Assembly: GCA_019918135.1 (NCBI GenBank)
Contig: WBZZ01005366.1
Span: 30,001-60,000, forward strand
Origin: Paulinella micropora
Lineage: Eukaryota; Cercozoa; Imbricatea; Euglyphida; Paulinellidae
Direction: 5' to 3'
Length of the DNA: 30,000 nucleotides
The notes below the pieces were generated by a model, which was not told the origin of the DNA, ran no database searches, and saw only the letters and a program-made list of their open reading frames with translations. Below, one piece after another: positions 1 through 9,705 of the stretch; position 1 is the stretch's first letter; each line of letters opens with the position of its first letter. The translations under genes were made by a program, and so were the position numbers.

Positions 1-10
1 CTGTCCAACG
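1..10 (-). repeat. Start of copia 3' LTR (runs off the window)
   Basis: On the minus strand the purine tract is followed by CGTTGGACAG at the window edge. Ty1/copia LTRs very often begin TGTTGG, so this looks like an LTR start with its first base changed. Only about ten bases are present, so the call rests on position and the short motif. Confidence 0.5.
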
Positions 11-24
11 CTCCCCCTTAATTC
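11..24 (-). other. Polypurine tract of copia element
   Basis: The minus strand reads TTAAGGGGGAGC just before the putative LTR start. A G-rich purine run abutting the 3' LTR is the expected plus-strand primer of LTR retrotransposons, and AAGGGGGAG is a common form in copia elements. Confidence 0.6.
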
Positions 25-481
25 AAAGTCAATTGTCCTTTAATGTGACTTCACAATATCCTGTTACATCTGGTGAGCTTAATACTAACATGTACTATAG
101 TAACGCGACGCAAAACGTAGAAAGTCGTAAATCGTAGTGATCCATATGAATCACCAATTCCTTGCTGAAAAGCATCTCGATCAAGTAAATCAATTAAACT
201 GATGTAAAAGGCTCGTACGATAACGACGTGACACGAACTTACAAATTAGAGTAACAATTACGTCCACCAAAATAATAGCAATCTTGTAAGACTGCTTCTT
301 CGCGTGTGAATTACGATTACAACTAATTACTATAACCAGCCCACGATAAAACGTTAATAACTGTAGTATGCCCGTTCGTGATTCGACAACTGAGCTGACT
401 GCCTCGTCCTCCTCCTCCATTCCGCTCTTGCCGCGTTGACCGATGGTGACTTGAGGTCACGCGCTTCAACTGCGCTCGAAT
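25..481 (-). other. Copia 3' untranslated region, no gene
   Basis: This 457-bp stretch lies between the RT-RNase H stop codon and the polypurine tract. Short open frames on both strands show no family motifs. Nothing else is recognised here. Confidence 0.55.
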
Positions 482-2557
482 TCAAATCGACGGAATCAAT
501 CGTCTCCTCCCGAATGGACACCCTATATAGAGACATCGCCTGCAAAGAAAAGCACTCACACAAAAGAACATCATGAGTGAACTCAGCGGAAATTTGCGGA
601 TTTTCCGCTTAGGTACATGTTTAGTTAATACATCTGCTATCTGTTTCTTAGTTCCTACTTTTACAAACCTTACTTCTTTATCACGTTGTGCGTGATGCAT
701 GAAATGTAGTTCAAGTGGTAGATGTTTAGTGCGTGACCCTGACATTCCTCTCTCTGCCGCTAAAATAGTTTGTGCGTTGTCCTCAAATAATTCTAGTGGG
801 CTTTTCTGTGCTACTCCTAATTCCTCCGCTATATGTCTAACTGCTAATCCTTCACGAATACATTCTACTGCTGCGAAGATTTCCGCATCATTCGAGCTTA
901 ATGCAATCCGTGATTGTCGTTTCGAAAACCATGCAATTGGGTCACCTCCCCATAGAACTATATACCCTGTACGAGACTTTCCTGTCTTTTTGCACACTTT
1001 ATGTGCCGCATCAGGCCATAGAGTAATTCCGCGATATGTCCTTGCTTCTTGCGATGATTTCGGCCCTTGAAATGCAATACCGCGAAATGAATTCACTAAG
1101 TACCGAAAAATTCGTCCCAACATTGCATAAGTCACTCCGACGTCAACAGTCTGCATAACGCTAGCTGCATTCAAAGCTTGGTCTGCATCTGGTCTAGTCA
1201 TCTTAGTCAAAGATAGTAACTTTCCAACTAAGCTAGGAATGGAATGCTTCCTAAGTGCACTAGATTCCGACATAGGTTCTGGCTCCTGTTCTGCGCTAGG
1301 CGTGCTTAGCGGGCGTGCGTCTGCATATCCTACGTCTTTCAAGATCTGTTTCTGATACCTCGTCTGATGTAGTAAAATGCGACCTCCTTCCTGTTCTATT
1401 TCTATACTTTTAAACTCTTTGGCTACACCTAATCGTTTTAGGGGATAGAACTTTTCTAGTTGACTTGCAAACTTATCATACGTACGTTCGTTAGGCGCCG
1501 AAAAGATTAGATCATCTACATGAAATATGCCAATGATTGCGTCTCTTATGGGTTTGTCTTTTTCAACGAACATACATAGATCTGCGTCTAGCAATCGAAA
1601 TCCTAACTCTTCTAACTTTGGGGCCAAGATTTCATACCAACGTCTGCCTGCCTGTGGGGCACCATACAGAGCTCCATCTATCCTTAATATCATGCCATCA
1701 TGACCTTCCCTGTCTAAACCATCTGGGGCGTAAGCGTAAACAGGATCATTCATTCTAGCATTCAAGTAAGCGTCTTTGAAGTCTATACCATACAACTTGT
1801 GACCATGCCAGGCAGCTATCTTAGCTAAGAAAAGTAGTGATCGATGAGCTGCACAAGGTACAAATAGCTGATCTGGATTATAGCTGACTCCTGGTTCTAG
1901 CATATCTCCTCTCAAAGCTAATCGTGACTTGACAAACTTGCGTCCTTTATCATCAAGCTTAACTTTATGTACCCATGTCAATCTTACTATCTTCGACACT
2001 CCCTTCTCTTTTGCTTCCTTGGGGCTCACCCAGGTATAGGTGTTAAAAGACTTAAGAGCCTCTATCTCTTTATCCATGCCATCTTTCAACTCCTTTGCTG
2101 TTAGCCCTTCATCGACTATCTCTTTTGGCACACGTAGTGTGAGGTAAAGTAAAATTTCGCTACTATCCTCTCCTAGTATGCTTTCCTCAGACGATTTGGC
2201 GTCTTCTAGTTCACCGGGTGGATGGATTGGGTCTACTTTATACTTTTTGATTTCAGTGTCTAACATCTTTTCAACTAGTCCATCATCAAAAGATACAAAG
2301 TGACTTGGCTTGGGCTGTTTGCGAACTTTAAGTCTATCACCTTTCTCGCATGGTTTCAAAACTTTACCGGTTCGTTTAGCTTCTTGCCAACTGTCTCCAT
2401 ACTCTTCCTTCGCCCATAGTTCACCAAAAGCTACCGCTGGTACAACTACCTTGACACTTTCTAATGAGGTGTTTTCCTTGACCACCTTCTTAGTTGTGAC
2501 TGGTTGTGGGTCCGGCTTTGCTGTCGTCCGTTCCTTTCTTTCTCGTTTCCCTCTCAC
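482..2557 (-). CDS. Copia reverse transcriptase-RNase H
   Basis: This 691-residue open frame is the C-terminal part of a Ty1/copia Pol polyprotein, which copies element RNA into DNA and removes the RNA strand. An N-terminal charged linker of about 150 residues leads into the RVT_2 domain. The motif FKDAYLNA near residue 260 carries the first catalytic aspartate, and FHVDDLIF near residue 347 is the active-site box (HVDD in place of YVDD). RNase H follows, with WPDAAHK near 513, SSNDAE near 556 and the terminal signature ADVLTKHVPK near 642. No stop interrupts RT or RNase H, so this is the best preserved part of the element. The last ~35 residues after the RNase H signature are hydrophobic and cysteine-rich and look like read-through beyond the original end. 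The first methionine is probably internal, since Pol is normally made as a fusion with integrase upstream. Confidence 0.9.
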   Translation of the reverse strand: MRGKRERKERTTAKPDPQPVTTKKVVKENTSLESVKVVVPAVAFGELWAKEEYGDSWQEAKRTGKVLKPCEKGDRLKVRKQPKPSHFVSFDDGLVEKMLDTEIKKYKVDPIHPPGELEDAKSSEESILGEDSSEILLYLTLRVPKEIVDEGLTAKELKDGMDKEIEALKSFNTYTWVSPKEAKEKGVSKIVRLTWVHKVKLDDKGRKFVKSRLALRGDMLEPGVSYNPDQLFVPCAAHRSLLFLAKIAAWHGHKLYGIDFKDAYLNARMNDPVYAYAPDGLDREGHDGMILRIDGALYGAPQAGRRWYEILAPKLEELGFRLLDADLCMFVEKDKPIRDAIIGIFHVDDLIFSAPNERTYDKFASQLEKFYPLKRLGVAKEFKSIEIEQEGGRILLHQTRYQKQILKDVGYADARPLSTPSAEQEPEPMSESSALRKHSIPSLVGKLLSLTKMTRPDADQALNAASVMQTVDVGVTYAMLGRIFRYLVNSFRGIAFQGPKSSQEARTYRGITLWPDAAHKVCKKTGKSRTGYIVLWGGDPIAWFSKRQSRIALSSNDAEIFAAVECIREGLAVRHIAEELGVAQKSPLELFEDNAQTILAAERGMSGSRTKHLPLELHFMHHAQRDKEVRFVKVGTKKQIADVLTKHVPKRKIRKFPLSSLMMFFCVSAFLCRRCLYIGCPFGRRRLIPSI

Positions 2558-2685
2558 TATGTTAGCTGTCGTGATTTTGTCACTTTGCTCCCATGTGAGG
2601 CCCTTGTTTGGCGCTTCTCCTTCCCTATATCTCCGGTTTGGGTGACTAGCTGAAGGGTCCTGCGCACTAAGCGATTCGATGCGTG

Positions 2686-3060
2686 TTAACCCGTCGTCCT
2701 GATCAACAACTTGGCTTTCGTTAGACTCAATGGGAAGACCGGAATCTGGACCAGTGACGTCCTCAACTCCTTGTTTTCCTCATGCTCTTCTGACTCCCCC
2801 TGAACTTTCTGTTCCGGTTCTGTCTCCGCTTGCTCAAGCTGTTCTGCATTGCTACTCTCCCCCTCAGATTCATCGTCCCATTGTACTCCTCTGGGTGGGT
2901 GTGCATCTTTTTCAACTATATGGGGGTTGAAACGCACGTTACGTACGTTCGATATGACCTTGCGGCCATCCCAAACCCTGTAAAGCTCTTTGAAAACGTC
3001 GTATCCCAAGAGCACTACACGTTTTCCCCTATGGTTTCCTTTCAACTTGCTTTCCGACAT
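2686..3060 (-). pseudogene. Copia integrase C-terminal region (shifted frame)
   Basis: The first ~50 residues match the copia integrase C-terminal pattern: KLKGNHRGKRVVLLGYD, then YRVWDGRKVISNVRNVRFNPH, compare the family's K..G.flGY....YRVwd..rkv..srdV.F. It continues the 3029-3706 frame after a frameshift near 3050. The rest is an acidic Glu/Ser-rich linker towards RT. The short hydrophobic end before the stop near 2686 has no clear family match, and the downstream RT frame is offset again. Confidence 0.75.
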
Positions 3061-3706
3061 ACATTACTCCCATACATCCTATTGGTTTCAGTTGCCGAAT
3101 GGCCGGTTTGTAACCCAAACACTGCTCAAAGGGTGAAATCCCGTGACGTGGTCCGGTTGTAGCTGGCAATATGTTGTGTAGTGTGGTAGCGGTGTGTTCC
3201 ATCTCTGCCCAAAACTTAAGTGGAAGGTTAGCTTCATATCGCATAGGCCTAGCTGGCACTGCTGTTATGTCATTACCTTTTTCAGCTATCGGATTTCCGT
3301 CTTTGACTCCTGGTGCTGAAACTTTCCAAATAAATTGCAATGGTTTCCACCATTCGATTACTTCCACGGGGGCAACGAATTCGTTGTCACACGTGACAAG
3401 TTTGACCTTCCTACCGGTCTGTCGTTCAAACCACGCTACTGCCTGATTAAGACACTCTACAAACTCGTTCTTGTGTCTTAAGTAAAAGTCTAAGATATAA
3501 CCTGAATAATCGTCTGTTACACAAAACTTGTAGTACTTGCCATTGATGGACATTACTGCCCATGGTCCGGCTGTATCTACGTGCAAAATCTCACTCGCAT
3601 AACTAGCTCTCCTAATCCTATTCTTCTTAAATTCTTTAGCTTTACCCATCATACAAGCTTCACAATATCTAACTAAATCTTCATCGCCGACAACTTTGCG
3701 GCCCAA
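3029..3706 (-). pseudogene. Copia integrase catalytic core (frameshifted)
   Basis: This 225-residue frame holds most of a retroviral-type integrase, the enzyme that inserts element cDNA into the host genome. CEACMMGK is the CC half of the HHCC zinc module. The HH half (HQCSGH) is encoded just upstream near 3745-3765 in another frame, separated by a stop and frameshift. The catalytic residues are D in LHVDTAGPW, D in VTCDNEF and E in NPIAEKGND, with 34 residues between the last two, one fewer than the usual 35. NP stands where the family has NG before the glutamate. The frame ends shortly after GCMGVMYVG, where the copia integrase tail continues in a different frame. The protein cannot be made intact from this copy. 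Confidence 0.88.
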
Positions 3707-3902
3707 TGCCTTGCCTAATGCATAGGTCTTCTTATAGCCTTATGCCCGCTGCACTGATGCATGACGTAGATGTCTACGGGCTTCTTATTTGCACTCTTCT
3801 CTGGATACATAGCATATAACACACATCCCTTACTCTCTCTATTCTCGCAAACTTTAGCTACTTCTTTTTTATTTTCTCTCTCCTTGGGGGTTCCCTCCCC
3901 GC

Positions 3903-5099
3903 TTACCCCGCCTTTGATTTCTTTACCTTGATCTTGGGTTCAAATCGTTTGTTGATGTCAAGGGGTTCATCATATTCCGTGTCCCACCGGTATAGCATTC
4001 CCGGCGTCATTCTCTCCCTGACAATCACGCCACTCTCTTTCACTCTTATGGGGTGCTTTAGAATAAGCAACTGTCCGTTCTGGTGAATAACAGATCTGTG
4101 GTAAAAGTGATCCATGCTGCCAGTTGAAACTATGGTCACAGGCACCCTTGGGTCGTACAACATCTCTTTCTTTACCATCACGGGTTTTCCTGTCCCATCT
4201 ACACGGGTCAATCTTGCTTCTCCCTTCTGGTTCACTACACTTTCTCCGTTTCCAGTGATTAGACTGACTGGGGCAATATCAGAGAGGTTGCTCAATATAG
4301 CTGTCGTGCAAGCTATGTCTCGTGACGATCCACTATCTTGCACTATCATTCTCTCTTTTTTGCTTTTTCCCTTTCCTTCTGCTACCATCAGGTTATGCTC
4401 GATATCTTCCATGTTCTCCTTTTCTTTCTCTTTCTTGCTCGCCTCTCTTTCCTTTCTTTCCTTCTCTTCGTTCTCAGCTCTTTCTTCGTTGTATCGTTCC
4501 TCGTGCACCCAATCGTATTCTTCCCTCGCCTCTTTGTAATCTCTGTACGAAATTGGGAGTGATCTCTCTATTCTCATCTGTTCAGAATCCATAGAGTCCT
4601 CTATGTTTCCGTGGTCTTCATCGTCTTCTTCCGACGCTCCGTCTATCTCCCTTCTTTTCGCATCGAATGCTGCCTTCTTTCTAGCTGTTGTCTTTGGTGT
4701 AAAGAATAGGTATGCGTCTTCTAAGTGTAACTTGCGTAAATACGCATTCAAAGATCCCTCTGCCACTACCTTGTTGTGAATCCGGGCTAAGTGAGGTATT
4801 GGCTCCACTAACTGTTCCGCAAAAGCATTTTTGTGGTTGCATGCTAGGTCAAGAATACCATAGTCCATCACGGATAGCATTTCTGTAAAGAACTCAGTGT
4901 ACTTGCCGTTCGGTTCGTAACATAACCCATCTTTTACAGTTAGGTCTTTCAATCCATTCGACAGCACAAACATGAAACGCTGTAATTCTGTCTTTTGGGG
5001 TCTCGGGTGTCCTTCACTGTGTTTCATCTGACAATCCCAAATCGCTCTCTCTTTCTTGACTGACTCCTCTGATGCTGCTTTCAAACGTGCTTCTCTCAC
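3903..5099 (-). CDS. Copia aspartic protease with long charged N-terminal region
   Basis: This 398-residue frame contains the copia retropepsin. MIVQDSGSSRDIACTT near residue 255 carries the active-site DSGSS, followed by SDIAPVSLITGNGES and a beta-rich segment. The C-terminal part has the pre-integrase pattern ending ERMTPGMLYRWD, like the gag_pre-integrs domain that sits between protease and integrase zinc module. The first ~250 residues have no clear family match. They include a conserved-looking helical part (about 1-140), then a lysine/glutamate-rich likely coiled-coil segment (about 165-245). In most copia elements the gag knuckle lies much closer to the protease, so this insert is unusual. 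The enzyme would cleave the Gag-Pol polyprotein. Its upstream and downstream neighbours are in other frames. Confidence 0.78.
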   Translation of the reverse strand: MREARLKAASEESVKKERAIWDCQMKHSEGHPRPQKTELQRFMFVLSNGLKDLTVKDGLCYEPNGKYTEFFTEMLSVMDYGILDLACNHKNAFAEQLVEPIPHLARIHNKVVAEGSLNAYLRKLHLEDAYLFFTPKTTARKKAAFDAKRREIDGASEEDDEDHGNIEDSMDSEQMRIERSLPISYRDYKEAREEYDWVHEERYNEERAENEEKERKEREASKKEKEKENMEDIEHNLMVAEGKGKSKKERMIVQDSGSSRDIACTTAILSNLSDIAPVSLITGNGESVVNQKGEARLTRVDGTGKPVMVKKEMLYDPRVPVTIVSTGSMDHFYHRSVIHQNGQLLILKHPIRVKESGVIVRERMTPGMLYRWDTEYDEPLDINKRFEPKIKVKKSKAG

Positions 5100-5146
5100 T
5101 GACTCTTGCTATGGGCGTAGTACCCGCAGCATGCGACAAAAACACG

Positions 5147-5782
5147 TCATTTATCGCCCAAAACACGTCTGTCAGTAGGTTGTGTCTCAGCTACCCTCAC
5201 TCCATTCTCTCTTTTCACCTTCACAACATCACCTGTCTCCTCATCCATGATGCACGTATGCAATGATTCAGCTAGCTTCTTTATATCCTCAAAGCTAATC
5301 ACTTTGCCACTGTGTCCCTTCTTTTTACTGCTCCCCTCCGTAGTTGTGCTTTGTTGACGCGTGGAGTTGTGCAAGTTGTGCTTTGGAGTGGGTGTTGTTT
5401 GTGTCTCCTGTTTATCCTCGTCCAATCTATCTACCGGGGACGGACCTTGAGAGGGTTGTGACGGGGGCCATGCCTTGCCTTCAGCTCTTTTCCCCTGTCG
5501 CACAGACACTGTTCTTGTAGCCTCTATCTCTGCCTTGACCTCCCCGGCCCGCGCTTGAAAATCTGGCATATCAGCACAGTCAGCCATGAATTTCTTCTCG
5601 CGGGTTTTCCGGTTTGATGACTGATTCGGGTTTTGAGCGGGAATTACCTTGTCCTTTTGTCCGGGTATTGCCGAGTCTTTTTGCAAAAGTTGCTGTGCTC
5701 TCGCCCCCTTGCTCTCCCTCTCTCTCTTCAATCTTTTCATCATCTCTTCACTTGGGTACTCGTTGGTGGGGGTGGGCGGCAT
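5147..5782 (-). CDS. Charged ORF between copia gag and protease, no known function
   Basis: This 211-residue open frame has no domain I recognise. It is proline-, glutamine-, lysine- and threonine-rich, with low-complexity stretches in the middle. A more complex end around KVISFEDIKKLAESLHTC may be folded. It sits between the gag knuckle region and the protease frame on the same strand, so it is most likely part of the polyprotein spacer, separated from both neighbours by frame changes. An accessory protein is possible, but nothing in the sequence says so. Confidence 0.45.
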   Translation of the reverse strand: MPPTPTNEYPSEEMMKRLKRERESKGARAQQLLQKDSAIPGQKDKVIPAQNPNQSSNRKTREKKFMADCADMPDFQARAGEVKAEIEATRTVSVRQGKRAEGKAWPPSQPSQGPSPVDRLDEDKQETQTTPTPKHNLHNSTRQQSTTTEGSSKKKGHSGKVISFEDIKKLAESLHTCIMDEETGDVVKVKRENGVRVAETQPTDRRVLGDK

Positions 5783-5943
5783 GATGGGGGTTGTTCCAGA
5801 TCAACATCTGGGAATTGTGGGTCCTGCTTGTAGTGATAACCACAGACTAGCATACTGCAACCTCTTGCTCATACTGCCTGCCTTACCTATGCTCCCACTT
5901 TCTCCATATTTCACACCACACCGCTTCCTTTTTGAGTTCTTCC

Positions 5944-7098
5944 CTACACTGGACTGTGTTTCGTTTGGGATTGGGTGTCTGTTTGGGGGGTGATTGTTTG
6001 TGGTGTCTTGTGTTTGTTTGTCTCTTTCGTTTGAAAGAGAGATTGCGGTGTCGGTTTCGTCGGTTTCTCCTTTTTAGAGGGTTGCGAGGAATGTTCTCGC
6101 ACGAGACTCTCGTGCTGTGGAGGGGGTCGGTTGGGAGGGGTTGTTGACGAAGGGTTGAGGCGTTGTTCACTAGTGAGAGTGGATGGTGAGGGGTTGGATG
6201 GGGCAATGCCTCCGAGCGAGTAGCGAGTCTGGGAGCTGCTCGACATTCTAACCCCCCTCTCACGGACTCTTTCGGGTTGTTCAGTGTCGTTCTCTTTTTG
6301 CTCCCCTGTTTCACTATCCTCCCCTTCCGTTTCCTCTCCTCTTTGGGCTGTGTTGCCCTCTTCTTGTTCTTCCTCTGCCTCCATGCCAATCAGTTCGTAA
6401 TCCTCCTCCTCTGAACTGTCGTCTTGTTCTGTGTTGTTGTTTCCCCTCTCTCCTCCTTCGTTTTCCTCACCCTTTTCACCTCTTATCAGAGTCACCGCTT
6501 TATCCTTTTTCTTACGAAACTTACTACCTTTGCTTTGGGTTTCTCTCTTGGGAGGGGCGGTGTTGTGGGGTTTATGGGTGCGACGAGAGCTGTTCGACTT
6601 AGCAAGCTTAGGGCAAAAGCGTTTAGTGTGTCTAGTCTCGCTGCAGTTATAACAAACTGCAGTGAGCCACCATTCCTTCCGTTCTGTTACTACCCCATCA
6701 TGCTTGCCCCCGTACTCACCTTTGTGTTTGTACTTGCTCTTCCCACTCTTCCTTCCCTCCTCTTCTTCTCCTGCTAGCAATAAAGCTGCTCCTTCTCCAT
6801 CTGCTTTACTACTACTCTTCCCTTTCTCATACTTCTTCTGTCTGTTAGCTGCCTCGACTATGTCGTTGTGCTTGGGTCGTATGGCTGGTGCCATGCGATA
6901 GTGATCAGCAAAGTATTTAGCACCATAGGCTGGGTGCGTACTCAGCTTCTCTAGCAACCGGTTTGTTGATTCGTCTTCTTCGAACTTCTCTCCTCTTAGC
7001 TTTTCAAGCCATTCTTTCTTCAGTAGATACTTAGTGAGCCAGGCGTCTACGTCTTCGTTCTTTCTAGGAGCTCTCTCTCTGAACTTCTTTTCCTCCAA
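5944..7098 (-). pseudogene. Copia gag, C-terminal part with CCHC zinc knuckle
   Basis: This 384-residue frame continues gag. An N-terminal helical region (DAWLTKYLLKKEWLEKL) matches the style of copia capsid domains. A nucleocapsid zinc knuckle CYNCSETRHTKRFC (C-x2-C-x4-H-x4-C) lies near residues 150-165 (about 6610-6655). The usual G before the histidine is R. After the knuckle come about 200 residues of Glu-, Ser-, Thr- and Pro-rich low complexity. Gag packages element RNA into cytoplasmic virus-like particles. The open reading extends upstream of the first methionine to about 7195, where a frameshift separates it from the preceding gag piece. Confidence 0.8.
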
Positions 7099-7454
7099 AT
7101 ATCTTGCTGCTCCGGAAATTTGTCCGTATTTTTTCTTGACAATGCCGACTTTATCGAACGGATCTTGAGCATTACGGCTTCTGAGGTTGCGACAACCTTA
7201 TAGTTAGAGAATGCAGTGGTGATGAGTAGCTGAAATAACTTACATCGCTGTAAATATTTTTGCTCCCTCTTGTATGCTCTCTTCGTCACACTGTGTATGC
7301 TTTTCACTGCTCTCGTTTGTGCTCGTCTCGCTCTTCTCTTCGCTTTTTCCTCCCAAGCTACCTTCTGCTCATTACTCCATTTCGCATAGTCTTGCGGCTT
7401 CTCTAGTGTTTTTTCTTCTTTGGGTCTGATCGTCTTGTGCGTGATGATGTTCAT
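7047..7454 (-). pseudogene. Copia gag, middle fragment (frameshifted)
   Basis: This 135-residue frame contributes a lysine/arginine-rich helical part (QKVAWEEKAKRRARRAQ) and then a segment around KLFQLLITTAFSNYKVV. Near 7190 the sensible gag reading switches to the next frame, so the last ~40 residues here are probably out-of-frame translation. It is placed between the N-terminal and knuckle-bearing gag parts and read in the same direction. Confidence 0.6.
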
Positions 7455-7792
7455 GAGGATGATGCGTCTTTCTCTTTGTCTTCTTCCTCACTTTCTTCAC
7501 TCACGTCTGGCGAATCTTCTTCTGTCGGTTCTCTTGGTTCATCTGCTTCCTCTGCTGCTCTCATACGACTTAAACCCCATCCATATTTCCTCTTAGCAGC
7601 TACCTCATCGAGAAATGCGTCTTTAACCATGTCCCCGAGAATTATACAGTAACTAATACCGTAAGCATATTCTTCTAGCTGATAGTAAAATCCTTGAAGA
7701 TGTTCTGTGACACCGTCATAGACGGGTGCGTGAGGTAGTGGTTCATCACAGCAATCCACGAACTGGAAACAGTTCTTATCCCAACGGCTCAT
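7451..7792 (-). pseudogene. Copia gag, N-terminal fragment
   Basis: This 113-residue frame begins at ATG 7792 with MSRWDKNCFQFVDCC and ends in an acidic Glu/Asp/Ser tail. It is the most upstream coding piece of the copia element and so the presumed gag start. I see no database-type motif; the assignment rests on position and direction. The next gag piece overlaps its end by a few bases in another frame. About 73 bp of leader (7793-7865) remain before the element is cut by a foreign LTR. Confidence 0.55.
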
Positions 7793-7865
7793 GGCAGATG
7801 ATTAGGTATAAACCGGTCACTCACGGACCTTACCCTACCTTTCACTTGCAGTTTGCCGGGAGACT

Positions 7866-8100
7866 TGTAGGCATCACCCCCCCGGTAAAAAGTACCCTTT
7901 TTATGGTGTCAGGTGCACCTAGTTTTTTCCCATTATTTTCAATATCGTTTGGCCGGATTTGACCTAATGCCATTTTAACATTGGTATGTTGCTTTTTTCT
8001 TTTCACTGAGCTAATATAACGAGACCATCATTCTCTTTTGGGGATTTGTGTCTGGTTGTATTACCGACTTTTTATTGAGCTATCTTCGGGGATTGTAACA
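7866..8100 (+). repeat. Gypsy-family LTR, copy 1
   Basis: This is a 235-bp LTR with TG...CA ends. It is shorter than the 247/248-bp copies because of small deletions, including about 9 bp missing after the C-run near its start. It is the third copy of this LTR in the window. Confidence 0.85.
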
Positions 8101-8406
8101 TTGGAGTTACCAGCACAAGGCTGATTTCTTTTCTGGCTTGTTTTTGGCACAGCAGAAAGAAAAATTGGACAGACCTATCTCTTCTGAGTAGGTGTTCCAA
8201 AAAACAAATACTCCAGCACATCCCCACACAGCTCTTTTTGCAAAACTAGACGTCTAGGCGTTTGTGAGTAGGTGTCTCAGTACCCTCTCCACAGCCTGTA
8301 TCTGTGTCCTCACAAGGAGGCCAGACACCAGACCTCGTAGCTGTTCTTTTGTTATCTCTTGAGACAGAGACAGAGTAGGTCAACAGACGTACAAACAAAC
8401 ACTCAC
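7866..8406 (+). mobile_element. Orphan gypsy-family LTR + primer site + partial leader
   Basis: This segment is the reverse complement of 20790-21333 with scattered changes and indels. It starts exactly at the LTR terminus (TGTAGGCATCACC) and ends the LTR at 8100 with ATTGTAACA. The candidate primer-binding site TTGGAGTTACCAGCACAAGG (8101-8120) follows, then about 286 bp of leader. Homology stops at 8406, well before any gag. It is a separate, plus-oriented, truncated copy of the gypsy family whose longer copy occupies 11096-21333, and it cuts off the 5' end of the copia element. Confidence 0.85.
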
Positions 8407-8659
8407 GAGAAACAGAGCAAGGTGACGTGATTCATGAGCGATGTACAGCCTGCTGCCAGCTTGGAGCGGACTTGCAGGTAAATTGATGCTATACCTGCAA
8501 GACATACCTACCTACACAGATACCAGCATACCTACTAACAAGTTTGTAACGGGACTGCAATGTACTTCGATGTCGTACACCTCGAATCACATCCCATACA
8601 TTGATAAACACATATTTACAAAGATACATACACATGCTAGTACTCATGCTAGATCTCAT
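8407..8659. other. Unassigned spacer with a perfect hairpin
   Basis: No coding signal is seen. A perfect 10-bp inverted repeat CTTGCAGGTA (8471-8480) / TACCTGCAAG (8492-8501) with an 11-base loop is the only structure noticed. The sequence then grades into the ACAT repeat. Confidence 0.5.
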
Positions 8660-9525
8660 GCTCACCATACATACATATAACATACATGCATACATACATA
8701 ACATACATAACATACATAAATACCTACGTGTACATACATACATACATACATACATACATACATTCGTACATACATGCATACATACATAGATACATACATA
8801 CATACACATATACATACATATACATACATACATACATACATACAAACATACATATGTACATACATACATACATACATACATACATACACACATACATACA
8901 TACATACATACACATACATGCATACATACATACATACATACATACATACTATGTATGTATTTTTATGTATGTATGTATGTGTGTTTGTGTATGTATGTAT
9001 GCATGTATGTATGTATGTATGTATGTATGTATGTATGTACGTATGTACGTATGTATGTGTGTATGCGTGTACGTTTTAATGTATGTTTGTATGTATGTAT
9101 GTATGTATATGTATGAGTACTTGTATGTATGTATGTATGTATGTATGTATGTACATATGTATGTATGTATGTATGTGTATGTATGTATGTATGTGTATGT
9201 ATGTGCATGTATGTGTATGTATGTATGTATGTATGTGTATTTATGTATGTATGTATGTATGTATGTATGTATGTATGTATGTATGTGTGCATGTATGTAT
9301 GTATGTATGTATGTGTGCATGTATGATACATACATACATACATACATACATACATGCATACATACATACATATATACATACAAACATACAGACATGCATA
9401 CATACATACATACCAGTACTATACATACATACATACATACATACATACACACATACATGCATACATACATACATACATACATATGTACATACATACTACA
9501 TACATACATACATACATACATGCAT
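8660..9525. repeat. Tetranucleotide (ACAT/ATGT) tract with two orientation switches
   Basis: About 865 bp of imperfect tetranucleotide repeat. On the plus strand it reads (CATA)n to about 8948, (TATG)n from about 8950 to 9326, and (CATA)n again to about 9525. The blocks are therefore inverted repeats of each other and could form long hairpins. Open frames rich in Tyr-Ile-His-Thr or Met-Tyr-Val-Cys are products of the repeat, not genes. Confidence 0.95.
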
Positions 9526-9539
9526 CGTGATAATCCGAT

Positions 9540-9664
9540 CGGATTTTTTTTTTTTCTTTTACGCAAACACTTTCAATAAGAGAATACTTGCCACTAGTAG
9601 AAATGAGTGGGAAGCAGAAGAGATAAAATGGAAGTGGTGTCGAGACACGGAAAGAATTTTTTCA

Positions 9665-9705
<41 letters not shown>

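Larger units (their letters stand above)
1..7865 (-). mobile_element. Ty1/copia LTR retrotransposon, degraded, 5' LTR missing
   Basis: Reading the minus strand from right to left, the order is gag with a CCHC knuckle, aspartic protease (DSGSS), integrase (HHCC, D,D,E), reverse transcriptase and RNase H. Protease-integrase-RT is the diagnostic order of Ty1/copia (Pseudoviridae-type) elements. The coding part is about 7.3 kb, longer than the 4-5 kb usual for the group, because of long charged spacers between gag and protease. At least six frame changes split the polyprotein, so it is a defective copy, although RT-RNase H is still one open frame. The left end shows a polypurine tract and the first bases of a 3' LTR. 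The right end is cut by an unrelated gypsy-family LTR fragment at 7866, and no matching 5' LTR is visible. Confidence 0.9.

Noticed and set aside
699..1070. 123-codon plus-strand frame
   Set aside because: Antisense shadow of the copia RNase H domain, which has strong motifs on the minus strand.
8660..9525. Possible CRISPR or protein-coding tandem array
   Set aside because: Repeat unit is four bases with no spacers; it is a eukaryotic microsatellite.
8489..9703. Many long frames of Tyr-Ile-His-Thr or Met-Tyr-Val-Cys repeats on both strands
   Set aside because: They are direct translation of the ACAT/ATGT microsatellite, open in several frames at once.
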